Assembly (NCBI RefSeq): GCF_026652115.1
Contig: NZ_JAPPSQ010000013.1
Location: 62,001 to 126,000, forward strand
Length of the DNA stretch: 64,000 nt
Source: Algoriphagus sp. PAP.12
GTDB taxonomy: Bacteria; Bacteroidota; Bacteroidia; Cytophagales; Cyclobacteriaceae
Reading direction: 5' to 3'
Part shown: one piece after another, positions 16,875 to 24,877 of the stretch
How the letters are laid out: each line of letters opens with the position of its first letter
How positions within the stretch are numbered: position 1 is the stretch's first letter
Notes under the pieces: model-generated
What the model saw: only the letters and a program-made list of their open reading frames with translations
The model's database searches: none
What the model was told of the DNA's origin: nothing
Position numbers and translations under genes: made by a program

Positions 16875-18485
16875 TTAGGGATTCAAATGAATCATAATAT
16901 TTACCTGAGTAAGACCTTTTTGAAAGGGAATAACCAAATAACCTGCCTGAGATCCTTCAAATTCCTTAAGCTCAACACCTGGAACCGACAACTTACGCAG
17001 GTTTACTTTACTCAAATCAGGAAAATAGATCAAAGACTCACCTGCTGAGTCAGTATTCTGGGACCATGTGATCTCAAATACCTGATTAGCTTCATCAAAG
17101 GAATAATTTTCAAGCTTACCTGAAACCGCTACCGGATAAGGTCTAATAATCGCTTTTCGGAAATAAGGAAGGTTTTCCATTTCCGGATCATAGGACCAGT
17201 AGGCATTTGAAAAATGATATTTCTCCAACAAAGAAACAGCCTCCAGAGCTACCGGAACAATTTGCTCGCCTGATTGATAATAAGCTCCCCACTCACCTAA
17301 CCATACGGGCATTTGGAGTTCCTTTCCCTTTTCAGAAATCCTGTTGTAAATAAAATCCAATCTGGCGTTGGAAGATTCCTGGCTAAACTCTGTATCCACC
17401 ACCAAATCATATGCATGAGGAGCATAAGCGACTTGAGGATCCGGTTTGCCATTTGGAAATGAAGTCCTTTCTATAGCTGATTTCACACCCATATTTGAAA
17501 AGTAGGTATGCTCCAAAAATATGATTTTATCATCCCCAGTTTCTCGGATAGCATTTGCCATTTTCTGATAAAAAGGCTGTAGTTTTTCTTGTTCAAAGCC
17601 TGAAACAATTGGGTATAAAGCATCAATCACCGGAGCAAAATCTTCTTCCGAGTCCAGGGAACGGAGCGCCTCAGACCTGGATGTTGGGTCCGACCAGATA
17701 TGAAGTAATTGCTCCTCTGTCAGGACCTCCTTGGTATTTTCGTAATGCAATTCTGCATATTTCTGGAGCATTGCTGGCATAGCTTCCTGTGCCAAACTCC
17801 CTGGAAACGGTTCGTTGAATAAATCATAACCGATGACAAAGGGGTTATTTTGATACCTTTTTGCCAAAAGTTGCCAAATCTCTGCCACATGATCCTGTAA
17901 CCCTTTGCCATCTGAGGCCTTCTCATTATTCCAAAAGCTATCAAAAGCCTGATGGACAGCTGGGCTGATGAGATACGAATCACTCCATACATCTCCGGTC
18001 AAATGAGGTAATCCTTTGTCCAATGTTGCCCAAGTAGGAGCTCCGTCTGAAAATTTAGAAGAAAACAGATCCTGATGAAGGTCCAAAACCACATAAAGTT
18101 CATTTTCTGTTGCCCATTGAATCTTTTGATCCAGTTCCTTTAGGTACTTTTCGTCAAAATGATCTGGTTGCGGCTCAATTCCATCCCAAATCACAATTAA
18201 ACGGATGCTATTCATTCCCCACTTTTTTAAATTGGAGTAGAACTCTGGTCCTGATTGGAAAAGGTAATTATCATCCTTGGACTTGCTCACTACATTGATT
18301 CCATTGAGGATTACTTCCCGTCCCAAATCATCCACAAATCGCTCCCTCATTACGACCAGTTTACTTTTGGGATTGGATGAAGTCTGAGCCCAGGTGGATT
18401 GGGTCAGAATAGAATGGAAACCAATAATTAGGAATACATAGCTGAAGAAACAAGATTTGGTAAGGATTCTGGTAATCTGGAACAT
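16875..18485 (-). CDS. Glycoside hydrolase family 5, endoglycoceramidase-like
   Basis: This is a secreted 536-residue hydrolase with an N-terminal signal (cut near STWAQ, about residue 34) and a GH5 (beta/alpha)8 barrel. The acid/base glutamate is in YDLFNEPFPG (about residue 226) and the nucleophile glutamate in VWLGEWGAY (about residue 397). The long insertion between them (PTSRSEALRSLDSEED region) and the C-terminal beta-sandwich that follows WSYDPE resemble endoglycosylceramidases, which cut the glycan from glycosphingolipids. Activity on another beta-glucoside is possible. A lipid-linked substrate would fit the phospho-lipid theme of the neighbourhood. Confidence 0.8.
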   Translation of the reverse strand: MFQITRILTKSCFFSYVFLIIGFHSILTQSTWAQTSSNPKSKLVVMRERFVDDLGREVILNGINVVSKSKDDNYLFQSGPEFYSNLKKWGMNSIRLIVIWDGIEPQPDHFDEKYLKELDQKIQWATENELYVVLDLHQDLFSSKFSDGAPTWATLDKGLPHLTGDVWSDSYLISPAVHQAFDSFWNNEKASDGKGLQDHVAEIWQLLAKRYQNNPFVIGYDLFNEPFPGSLAQEAMPAMLQKYAELHYENTKEVLTEEQLLHIWSDPTSRSEALRSLDSEEDFAPVIDALYPIVSGFEQEKLQPFYQKMANAIRETGDDKIIFLEHTYFSNMGVKSAIERTSFPNGKPDPQVAYAPHAYDLVVDTEFSQESSNARLDFIYNRISEKGKELQMPVWLGEWGAYYQSGEQIVPVALEAVSLLEKYHFSNAYWSYDPEMENLPYFRKAIIRPYPVAVSGKLENYSFDEANQVFEITWSQNTDSAGESLIYFPDLSKVNLRKLSVPGVELKEFEGSQAGYLVIPFQKGLTQVNIMIHLNP

Positions 18486-18669
18486 TTGAAGGGATTAAAT
18501 TCTTTCAAACAAAATAAGTAGATACACCCTAGCCTACAAAGGAGATGACAATCATCACAACCTTTAACCCTCCAAAACATCTTTATTCAAACAATTAATT
18601 ATCAATAACTTATAAAAATTTCCTGAAAAACAGAAATGCCATTTTTTTGACAATTATCATGTTAAGAAA

Positions 18670-20340
18670 TCAAAAAAAGCGGATTCCTAGTCTCCCTCCA
18701 AACCAAAACTGATCCGCCCAATCATTCGCCGCAAACTCATGTTCGGAGAAAATCTTAGGGTCAGTATAAGTAAATAAATCTGGATGAAAGTCATAAGAAT
18801 TATCATACAACCTCCAGTTCAAGGTTGGCCCGGCATAAACTCCAAAGTTTTTGCTAATTTGATAATCAAATCCTAGGTAAGCCCTACTCACCACGTTTAG
18901 GGCATTTACAAACCCTTTATTGATCTGCTGAGAGCTCAACTCTATGTTTAGGAAGGTCTTTTTACCCAACCTCGGAGAAGCACCTATTCCATATCCAAAT
19001 GCCCAGGTGACAGAATCTGTCTCCTCCGGTCTGATTCCCACAGATAGAATATTATAAAATGCTCGAGTACCTGTCCGAAAAGAAAAATTAATCGGCAGCA
19101 TTTCATCAGCCCCGAGTTCCACTTTATGATAGCCTTTTCTCACAAAGGAAATCAATCCTATAGAAGCACCTTGGACTGTATCAGCATAATTGAATAGGCC
19201 GATCTGAGTCCCTTTTACTTCTTTGGCACCATTAAAAATCACTGAGGCTTGAAGCCCCTCCATTTTTCTGTGAGTATAATTTGCAATGGGAGAAACCTGC
19301 AAGCCAGTCAAATTTCCACCAGCAGCATTAACCAGACCCGAGACTTGGGCACCTTTCACATCGCCCAAATTGAAGTTTACCAAGCCAGATCCCTGCACCG
19401 CATCAGCATTCCCCAGATTCATGTTTAGAATCCCTGACACCTGGAATCCTTTCAAATCTCCACCCGTGAAATTGAATATTCCAGCCCCCTGAAATTTCCC
19501 TACATCTCCCCGGTTCATATTAAACAGGCCTCCAATTTCAGCCTTTTCGGTTCCTGCAGAATAGCCTCCCAAAATATTCAATGAATAATCATTAATCACG
19601 TTTCCACTCAGTTTCCTATTGGTACCGACAAATGGGACAAAAGAAACCTGAAAGTCTCGATGAATAGTATCACTCAGATTAGAAATATTCTGAGCTGGTT
19701 CTTTGTCTTTATTCAGCTTCCAAAACTTCCATTTTTCTGGACTATCAACTGCGGTCAGAATTTTCTTGGGGTCCAGTTTCAAAAAGATATTCTGGAAAAA
19801 CTGGTTCTTATTGGAAGAAACCAGCATAGTATCAGAATAGCTGGCTTTATTGACAATCAGCTTAAAATCTTCCTGATTGTGGTTTTTCACCTGAATTTCG
19901 AAAAAACCATATTCATCCGTAACAGAGGATTGCAAAGTGATCGGATCGTAAACCGTGGCATTTCGGATTCTTTCCCCTGTATTTTCGTCCACCACGTAGC
20001 CGCTGACAGTTACTTCCTTTTTCGAAACTGGAGCAGGTGTCAGGATAACATAAATCCCTTTTTCCTTGTACTGTACTGAGCCTAGAAAGACTTCCTCTAG
20101 GACTTCTCTTACACTTTGGTCTTTAATTGTCCCAGTGAAGGTTTGCTCCACATCAATCGCCGAACTGCTATAGGAAAACACCAATCCTGCTTCTTTGGAA
20201 AGGTCGTCCAGGAAATTTGCCACTCGCTGATTTGACACCTGCATGCTGACTCTTTTTTCCAAAAGAGGAATTTGCTGGGCAAAGACGTTTGTAAAGGCAC
20301 ACAAACAGATCAGGCAAAGAATAAAAAAGTATCCTTTCAT
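18670..20340 (-). CDS. STN domain fused to carboxypeptidase-regulatory domain and LA_2272-like surface repeats
   Basis: This 556-residue exported protein joins parts seldom seen together. After the signal (about 1-21) comes an STN domain (about 30-95, RVANFLDDLSKEAGLVFSYS), the part of TonB receptors that normally touches FecR; then a carboxypeptidase regulatory-like domain (about 108-195); then 16-residue GxQxSGxxN repeats (about 255-385); and a C-terminal beta-rich domain ending in Phe-Phe. There is no plug and no TonB-dependent barrel. It is the third gene after sigma and FecR (21-base gap), in the slot usually taken by a TonB receptor. It is inferred to be an outer-membrane signal-input protein for that sigma/anti-sigma pair. 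Confidence 0.78.
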   Translation of the reverse strand: MKGYFFILCLICLCAFTNVFAQQIPLLEKRVSMQVSNQRVANFLDDLSKEAGLVFSYSSSAIDVEQTFTGTIKDQSVREVLEEVFLGSVQYKEKGIYVILTPAPVSKKEVTVSGYVVDENTGERIRNATVYDPITLQSSVTDEYGFFEIQVKNHNQEDFKLIVNKASYSDTMLVSSNKNQFFQNIFLKLDPKKILTAVDSPEKWKFWKLNKDKEPAQNISNLSDTIHRDFQVSFVPFVGTNRKLSGNVINDYSLNILGGYSAGTEKAEIGGLFNMNRGDVGKFQGAGIFNFTGGDLKGFQVSGILNMNLGNADAVQGSGLVNFNLGDVKGAQVSGLVNAAGGNLTGLQVSPIANYTHRKMEGLQASVIFNGAKEVKGTQIGLFNYADTVQGASIGLISFVRKGYHKVELGADEMLPINFSFRTGTRAFYNILSVGIRPEETDSVTWAFGYGIGASPRLGKKTFLNIELSSQQINKGFVNALNVVSRAYLGFDYQISKNFGVYAGPTLNWRLYDNSYDFHPDLFTYTDPKIFSEHEFAANDWADQFWFGGRLGIRFF

Positions 20341-20361
20341 AGAGATTTTGACTCCTTTAAT

Positions 20362-21336
20362 TTAAAAACAACTTTCTCCAGAAAGAACTATTTCATCGTC
20401 AGACTCATCCAAATCCAAGCCCATAGTCTCTGTAATAATCGAAAGAACCGTTTCCAAACTTTCATTTTCAAAATTGACAGTGATTGGACAATTGCCAATT
20501 GGACCTTCTAATCGAATGTTTTGTTGATAAACTTGATTGAGTTGAGCTATTACTTCTTGAAGTGGCAGATCCACAAACTCGAATATTCTGGTTTTGTAAG
20601 CAATCACATTTGGACTGGCTTCTTCTTTAAAAAATTGCTGACTTGCCTTTTCAAAGCGACCTTTTTCACCAGATTCCAAGAGAATACCTTCCTGCTCATC
20701 GGTAAAAAACTGAACTGATCCCTCAAAAACTGAAACTTCAACATGATCCTCCCCAGGAATAGCTCTGACATGGAAAACAGTACCAATATCCCGGATTTTC
20801 AATTCACCGGCCTCAACTAACCAGGAGGCTTTTTTATCCTCAGAGATACTGATTGTCGCCTCTCCTTTCAAGTCAATTACTCCTGTTTTTTTTCTGGAGT
20901 TGAAAGCTACTTTCACCTCAGAATCTTTATTTAAAGTCACTTCAGCTTCCTCCTCAAAGATTTGGGTTACAACTTCATTTTGACTGATGAACACCTGCTC
21001 TTCTACAGAATTGAGCTGGGTATAAAAGAGATAGACCAATGAAGCTATCAATACCAATCCAGCAGCAACTCTCCAGAAAGGCAACATGAAAACATGTCTT
21101 TTCCCTGGAGTATCTAGCTGAGGATATACTTTTTCCCAAGCCGCATCAGCATTGAATTTTGGCGAATTCGGTATCTGGGATTTCTCGAAAATTACTTGAG
21201 CATCCTTCAGGTATTTCTCGTTTTCTGAATTGAGCTGGGCCCAAGCCTCCACCTCGGCCACCTCTTGCTGAGTAGCTTCATCCAGAATATATTTCCCGAT
21301 CAGATCTTCTATATGTTCTTTTTCTTGTTCGCTCAT
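20362..21336 (-). CDS. FecR-family anti-sigma factor with DUF4974
   Basis: This 324-residue inner-membrane regulator has a cytoplasmic N-terminus (about 1-80, with DLIGKYILDEATQQEV), one membrane helix (about 85-105, FWRVAAGLVLIASLVYLFY), a FecR domain (about 115-220, LKIRDIGTVFHVRAI) and the Bacteroidota C-terminal DUF4974 (about 245-315). It would hold the sigma factor until an STN-domain partner signals across the periplasm. The start overlaps the sigma gene stop by 4 bases and the next gene is the STN-LA_2272 fusion. The Cys-rich end (SGESCF, NCPITV) is odd for the family. Confidence 0.9.
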   Translation of the reverse strand: MSEQEKEHIEDLIGKYILDEATQQEVAEVEAWAQLNSENEKYLKDAQVIFEKSQIPNSPKFNADAAWEKVYPQLDTPGKRHVFMLPFWRVAAGLVLIASLVYLFYTQLNSVEEQVFISQNEVVTQIFEEEAEVTLNKDSEVKVAFNSRKKTGVIDLKGEATISISEDKKASWLVEAGELKIRDIGTVFHVRAIPGEDHVEVSVFEGSVQFFTDEQEGILLESGEKGRFEKASQQFFKEEASPNVIAYKTRIFEFVDLPLQEVIAQLNQVYQQNIRLEGPIGNCPITVNFENESLETVLSIITETMGLDLDESDDEIVLSGESCF

Positions 21337-21914
21337 AGCTCTAGAAATCCTTTCATCAGGACAATGATCATCGGTAAATAATCTTTCAATTGTTCTCTCA
21401 GCACTTTCAAGGCCTTACCTATTTGATTTTCCACAGTTTTGATAGATAGACCCAGTTGATCGGCTATTTCTTGGTATTTCAGTTCTTCAAATCGGCTCAT
21501 CTTGAAAATCAATCTACACTGCTCTGGAAGTGTTTGGATAGCTTGATGAATCCGATCTTCCAGTTCCATTTTAAGTGCATCATGGTCCGAGGATTCAGCC
21601 ACTTGAACTTCTTGCTGAAGAACAGCCTGAGCATGAACCTGCCGTACTTTTTGCCTTTTGATTTCATTGAGGCATGAATTTCTCACACTTCGATACAGGT
21701 AAGCCTTCAGAGAAGTTTCGATTTGAAGGTTTTCTCTTTTCTCCCAAAAACCAATAAAAGTCCCTTGAACCACCTCTTCAGCCTCATCCACATCCAACAA
21801 ATAGGAATTTGCAAAACGGCATAATCCATCATAGTGCTCTTTGAACACTCGCTCAAATGCCTGCATATCTCCTTTTTGGATTTCTGAAAAATCGGCTGGT
21901 TCCTGGCCTTGCAT
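21333..21914 (-). CDS. ECF RNA polymerase sigma factor (Bacteroidetes FecI-type)
   Basis: This 193-residue sigma-70 family protein has region 2 (about 15-85, FKEHYDGLCRFANSYLLDVDEAEEVVQ and the FWEKRENL stretch) and region 4 (about 125-180, LPEQCRLIFKMSRFEELKYQEIADQLG with the recognition helix SIKTVENQIGKAL). That is the expansion family of ECF sigmas found in Bacteroidota. It leads a three-gene operon with FecR and the STN-LA_2272 protein. A 15-bp inverted repeat lies 55 bases upstream of the start. Confidence 0.92.
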   Translation of the reverse strand: MQGQEPADFSEIQKGDMQAFERVFKEHYDGLCRFANSYLLDVDEAEEVVQGTFIGFWEKRENLQIETSLKAYLYRSVRNSCLNEIKRQKVRQVHAQAVLQQEVQVAESSDHDALKMELEDRIHQAIQTLPEQCRLIFKMSRFEELKYQEIADQLGLSIKTVENQIGKALKVLREQLKDYLPMIIVLMKGFLEL

Positions 21915-21968
21915 GGAAAAACTGAATTCTTTCCCACAAGATAAGACTTTGCATGCTTTTTAGAATAA

Positions 21969-21983
21969 GACAACTGAATTGTC
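21969..21983. promoter_or_regulatory. Inverted repeat upstream of the sigma factor gene
   Basis: GACAA and TTGTC flank a 5-base centre (CTGAA), making a 15-bp dyad about 55 bases before the sigma start. It is placed like an operator or promoter element for the sigma-FecR-STN operon. Short enough that chance is possible. Confidence 0.3.
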
Positions 21984-22012
21984 CTATCCCCCTATGGGAA
22001 ATTGAAAAAAGT

Positions 22013-22052
22013 TTAAAAAAAATTGCCACTTAATCTGAATCAGGTGGCAATT
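22013..22052 (-). terminator. Rho-independent terminator of the SusC-SusD-phosphatase operon
   Basis: AATTGCCAC (22021-22029) pairs with GTGGCAATT (22044-22052). On the minus strand the stem is followed by a run of eight T. It lies 26 bases after the stop of the metallophosphatase gene and closes that operon. Confidence 0.75.
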
Positions 22053-22077
22053 CATTCACAATTGAATATAAATCAAT

Positions 22078-23721
22078 TCATTGAGACTTTGACAAAGAAT
22101 ACGAATCTAGGATTTCTCCATTTTTACCCATTACAGAAAGCTTCAATTCAGTTGAATTTAGATTCAAAACCCCCACATGATGTTCTTTGATTAATTCATC
22201 CATTTTGGGTTCAGGAGAATCTTCTCCTTTGGGTTCCAACCCTCCACCTGCTCCGCCAAAAATGAAGAATTGAACTTTATTTCCAGAAAACTCTTGGCTC
22301 AGCCTTTCATAATCATGGGTATGGCCAGCCATCACCACATCAATCAATCCTTGATCGAAATAAGGCTCCAATAAATCACGAATACTTTGTTCTCCCTGAT
22401 ATCCAGGCCAGCCTTGAGAATAAGGAGGTTGATGCAAAGCAATGATTTTCCATGGTTTTTCCTTCCATTCTGCAGAATTGATGACTGATTGAAACCAATT
22501 GAACTGTTCTGAACCTTCAGGAAGGGAAACCGGGAAAAATGTATTGGGATCCACTCGCATCAAAGCCATTGGCCCCACATAATTCACCCCGTAAGTCAAT
22601 TCATTCTCCCTGAAAATTTTACTTTTCAATGCTTTTGGAAACAAATCTTCGTAATAGCCATCGTAATCATGATTTCCAGGCACTGGAATCTGGATAGTAT
22701 TCATATTCGAGGCTGTTTCTAAGAAGCGTTCATAAGCCCATTCTTCAGAACCATCATTGACCAAATCCCCCAAACCTATCGAATAATCTACTCCTTCATT
22801 GGCGATCGCTTGAGAAAAATTCAGAAAGGTATCCCAGCCACCTTGAGAATCTCCCCAAACGGCAAGTTTAAGACTCTCTTTTTCCTGAGGAATTTGGAAA
22901 ATAAAATCACCGAAATTGGAATCTTCTTGTTTTAAAGTAAAGAAGATGCTTGGCTCTGTTAGTTCATAAGTAAATACTCCATCATTAGACTCTACCACCA
23001 CTTCATTCCCTTTGCCAAAATCCAAAATAGCTACTCCTGGCTTTTCACAAATCCATCTTAAATAATAGCTTCCATCAGTTCCCAAAATCAAAACCGGGCT
23101 GGAAAATAGAATTGGATAAGAATCCAAACCCTCCTCTTTTTCGCCCAAAAACAATTCATTTTTTCTAAGAGAAAGCAAAGAGTCCTGAGCCTGAGCTACC
23201 CGGTCCTTCCAGTCCAAAAATTCGGTCTGCCCCATCCAATAAAGTCCTCGAAGACCGCCGGCCATAGCATTATTGACGACTCTCACTACCAATTCCAATT
23301 CTCCAGTTTGGGATATCTCGAAAAATTCTCCCAGCGGAGAGCGTCTGGCTCTTTTGCCATTTACCCACAATTGAGCGCCATCATCAGCATGGACATTTAA
23401 GAACCCAGGTTCCAACCTAACCTTTGTTTTGTACCAAAAAGAATGGTTGGCATTGCTCAATCTATGCGGCAATTCCACTGGCTCACCTTTTAGATTTTCA
23501 GGGAGCTTCCGATCAATTCCAGGAAAAGAGTCCATTCCCAAAAATTCCCATTTCAATTCCAAAGGGGATGCCGCCTCTGAGAATTTTGAAAGATTTGCCC
23601 ATAATGCATTAAACTCGTTATTTGAAAAAAATACCTCCCCATAACTTGGAGAGGTAGATTTTTCTTCCTGATTGCATGCAAGAGCAACCAAAATCAGAAA
23701 GAATAAGAAATACTTTTTCAT
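22078..23721 (-). CDS. Metallophosphoesterase lipoprotein with N-terminal beta-sandwich
   Basis: This 547-residue exported enzyme has lipobox VALAC (Cys16). An N-terminal jelly-roll-like part (about 60-150, with HRLSNANHSFWYKTKVRLE and VHADDGAQLWVNG) precedes a calcineurin-like phosphoesterase domain (about 290-510). Metal-binding motifs are complete and in order: AVWGDSQGG, GLGDLVNDG, VPGNHDYDG, ALHQPP and MAGHTHDYER. It should hydrolyse phosphomonoesters or diesters at the cell surface. Its start overlaps the AP-superfamily gene by 4 bases, making it the last gene of the SusC-SusD operon. Confidence 0.88.
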   Translation of the reverse strand: MKKYFLFFLILVALACNQEEKSTSPSYGEVFFSNNEFNALWANLSKFSEAASPLELKWEFLGMDSFPGIDRKLPENLKGEPVELPHRLSNANHSFWYKTKVRLEPGFLNVHADDGAQLWVNGKRARRSPLGEFFEISQTGELELVVRVVNNAMAGGLRGLYWMGQTEFLDWKDRVAQAQDSLLSLRKNELFLGEKEEGLDSYPILFSSPVLILGTDGSYYLRWICEKPGVAILDFGKGNEVVVESNDGVFTYELTEPSIFFTLKQEDSNFGDFIFQIPQEKESLKLAVWGDSQGGWDTFLNFSQAIANEGVDYSIGLGDLVNDGSEEWAYERFLETASNMNTIQIPVPGNHDYDGYYEDLFPKALKSKIFRENELTYGVNYVGPMALMRVDPNTFFPVSLPEGSEQFNWFQSVINSAEWKEKPWKIIALHQPPYSQGWPGYQGEQSIRDLLEPYFDQGLIDVVMAGHTHDYERLSQEFSGNKVQFFIFGGAGGGLEPKGEDSPEPKMDELIKEHHVGVLNLNSTELKLSVMGKNGEILDSYSLSKSQ

Positions 23722-24803
23722 TTGATCATTTCTTGAATCACCTTTTCAGCTTTCGCATCGGGATATTCCATTCCTAAAAGTTGGAAAATAGTTCTTGCAA
23801 TCATCGCAGAATGCCATTGCCCCTGAACTTTCATTTCTCCTTTTGCTGGAGTATCAGGCCCTATAGCTGCTATCCAAATTTCACCAGCTTCAGGCACTTC
23901 ATCTCCATGACCTCTCCAAGTTCTTTTGGTAACTCCTCTACCATGGTCGGTAGTGATAATCATCGTTGTTTTATCCTTGTATTGAGGCATTGACTGAACG
24001 GTTTCCCAGATCTCCTTGATAAAAGCGTCTGTTTGCTTGGCTGACCAAATGTATTGGTCATACTTGTTGCCATGAGCCCAATCGTCTGTTTCACCATAAG
24101 AAATGTATAAGACTTTCGGCTGATACTTTTTAATCGCTTCCAATGCATAATGATGCGTAAATGGATCCAATCTCACTCCACCCCATGGTCCTCTGATCTC
24201 CTGCTGTAGACTGTTGATGGTTTTTTCCACCTCCGTTAAATCATCCCCTTCAGCCAAATCAAATCCGGCATTTACCGGAACCCCACTTCTTTCCTCATTG
24301 ATAATGTAAGGAAACACATCCCAGGAACCGAAAGCCATCACTTTCCCCTTAAAACCATCTTTCTGATTCAGATATTCCAAGAGAGTTTTATTCGGGTTAT
24401 TGATTTTATCATTGGAATCAATCCTTTCATCATCAGCAAATCCAGTAAGCACCTCATTGTATCCAGGATAGGAAAACCACATTTTGTTTGCATTGTCTAC
24501 CTTATTGCCATAGGCACGATTTCCGTAAAGCTGTCCTTTTTTAGCAATGGTATTCCAAAAGAAAGGCATCAACATTTCCCTTCTTTTTATTGGATCTTCA
24601 TTCCAAAAATCATTGAGCAGGGATCCTTGAGACTGAATCATTCCTGTATCATCTACCATCAAAGAATCGGCTCCTTTGAAAATCTCCTGCCATCTCATCC
24701 CATCTAAAGTGATAAGGATAACGTTTTCAGTTTTGTAATCATTTTGGGCCCAAGTCAATTGTCCCAACAAACAGAAAGTAAGTAATAAATAAATCTTTTT
24801 CAT
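23718..24803 (-). CDS. Alkaline phosphatase superfamily hydrolase (nucleotide pyrophosphatase/sulfatase-like)
   Basis: This is an exported hydrolase of about 361 residues with a Sec signal (cut near QLTWAQ). The start at 24803 (MKKIYLL) is preferred over the ATG at 24812. AP-superfamily metal sites are visible: LITLDGMRW near the N-terminus, the nucleophile region SYPGYNEVLTG, ISYGETDDWAHG for the second site, and ITTDHGRG near the end. The family contains phosphomonoesterases, phosphodiesterases and sulfatases; the phosphatase neighbours favour a phosphate ester. It lies between SusD (74-base gap with a hairpin) and the metallophosphatase (4-base overlap). Confidence 0.85.
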   Translation of the reverse strand: MKKIYLLLTFCLLGQLTWAQNDYKTENVILITLDGMRWQEIFKGADSLMVDDTGMIQSQGSLLNDFWNEDPIKRREMLMPFFWNTIAKKGQLYGNRAYGNKVDNANKMWFSYPGYNEVLTGFADDERIDSNDKINNPNKTLLEYLNQKDGFKGKVMAFGSWDVFPYIINEERSGVPVNAGFDLAEGDDLTEVEKTINSLQQEIRGPWGGVRLDPFTHHYALEAIKKYQPKVLYISYGETDDWAHGNKYDQYIWSAKQTDAFIKEIWETVQSMPQYKDKTTMIITTDHGRGVTKRTWRGHGDEVPEAGEIWIAAIGPDTPAKGEMKVQGQWHSAMIARTIFQLLGMEYPDAKAEKVIQEMIK

Positions 24804-24818
24804 TTGAGTCATTAGAAA

Positions 24819-24850
24819 GAATCCTGCAAAACAGAGGTCATGCAGGATTC
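24819..24850 (-). terminator. Hairpin between SusD and AP-superfamily genes (partial terminator or stabiliser)
   Basis: GAATCCTGCA (24819-24828) pairs with TGCAGGATTC (24841-24850), a perfect 10-bp stem with a 12-base loop. On the minus strand it is followed by TTTCT, only a weak T-tract. Within the operon this would lower phosphatase expression relative to SusC/SusD, or protect the upstream mRNA end. Confidence 0.55.
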
Positions 24851-24877
24851 AATTGATTTAAGGTGGTGATATCAATA

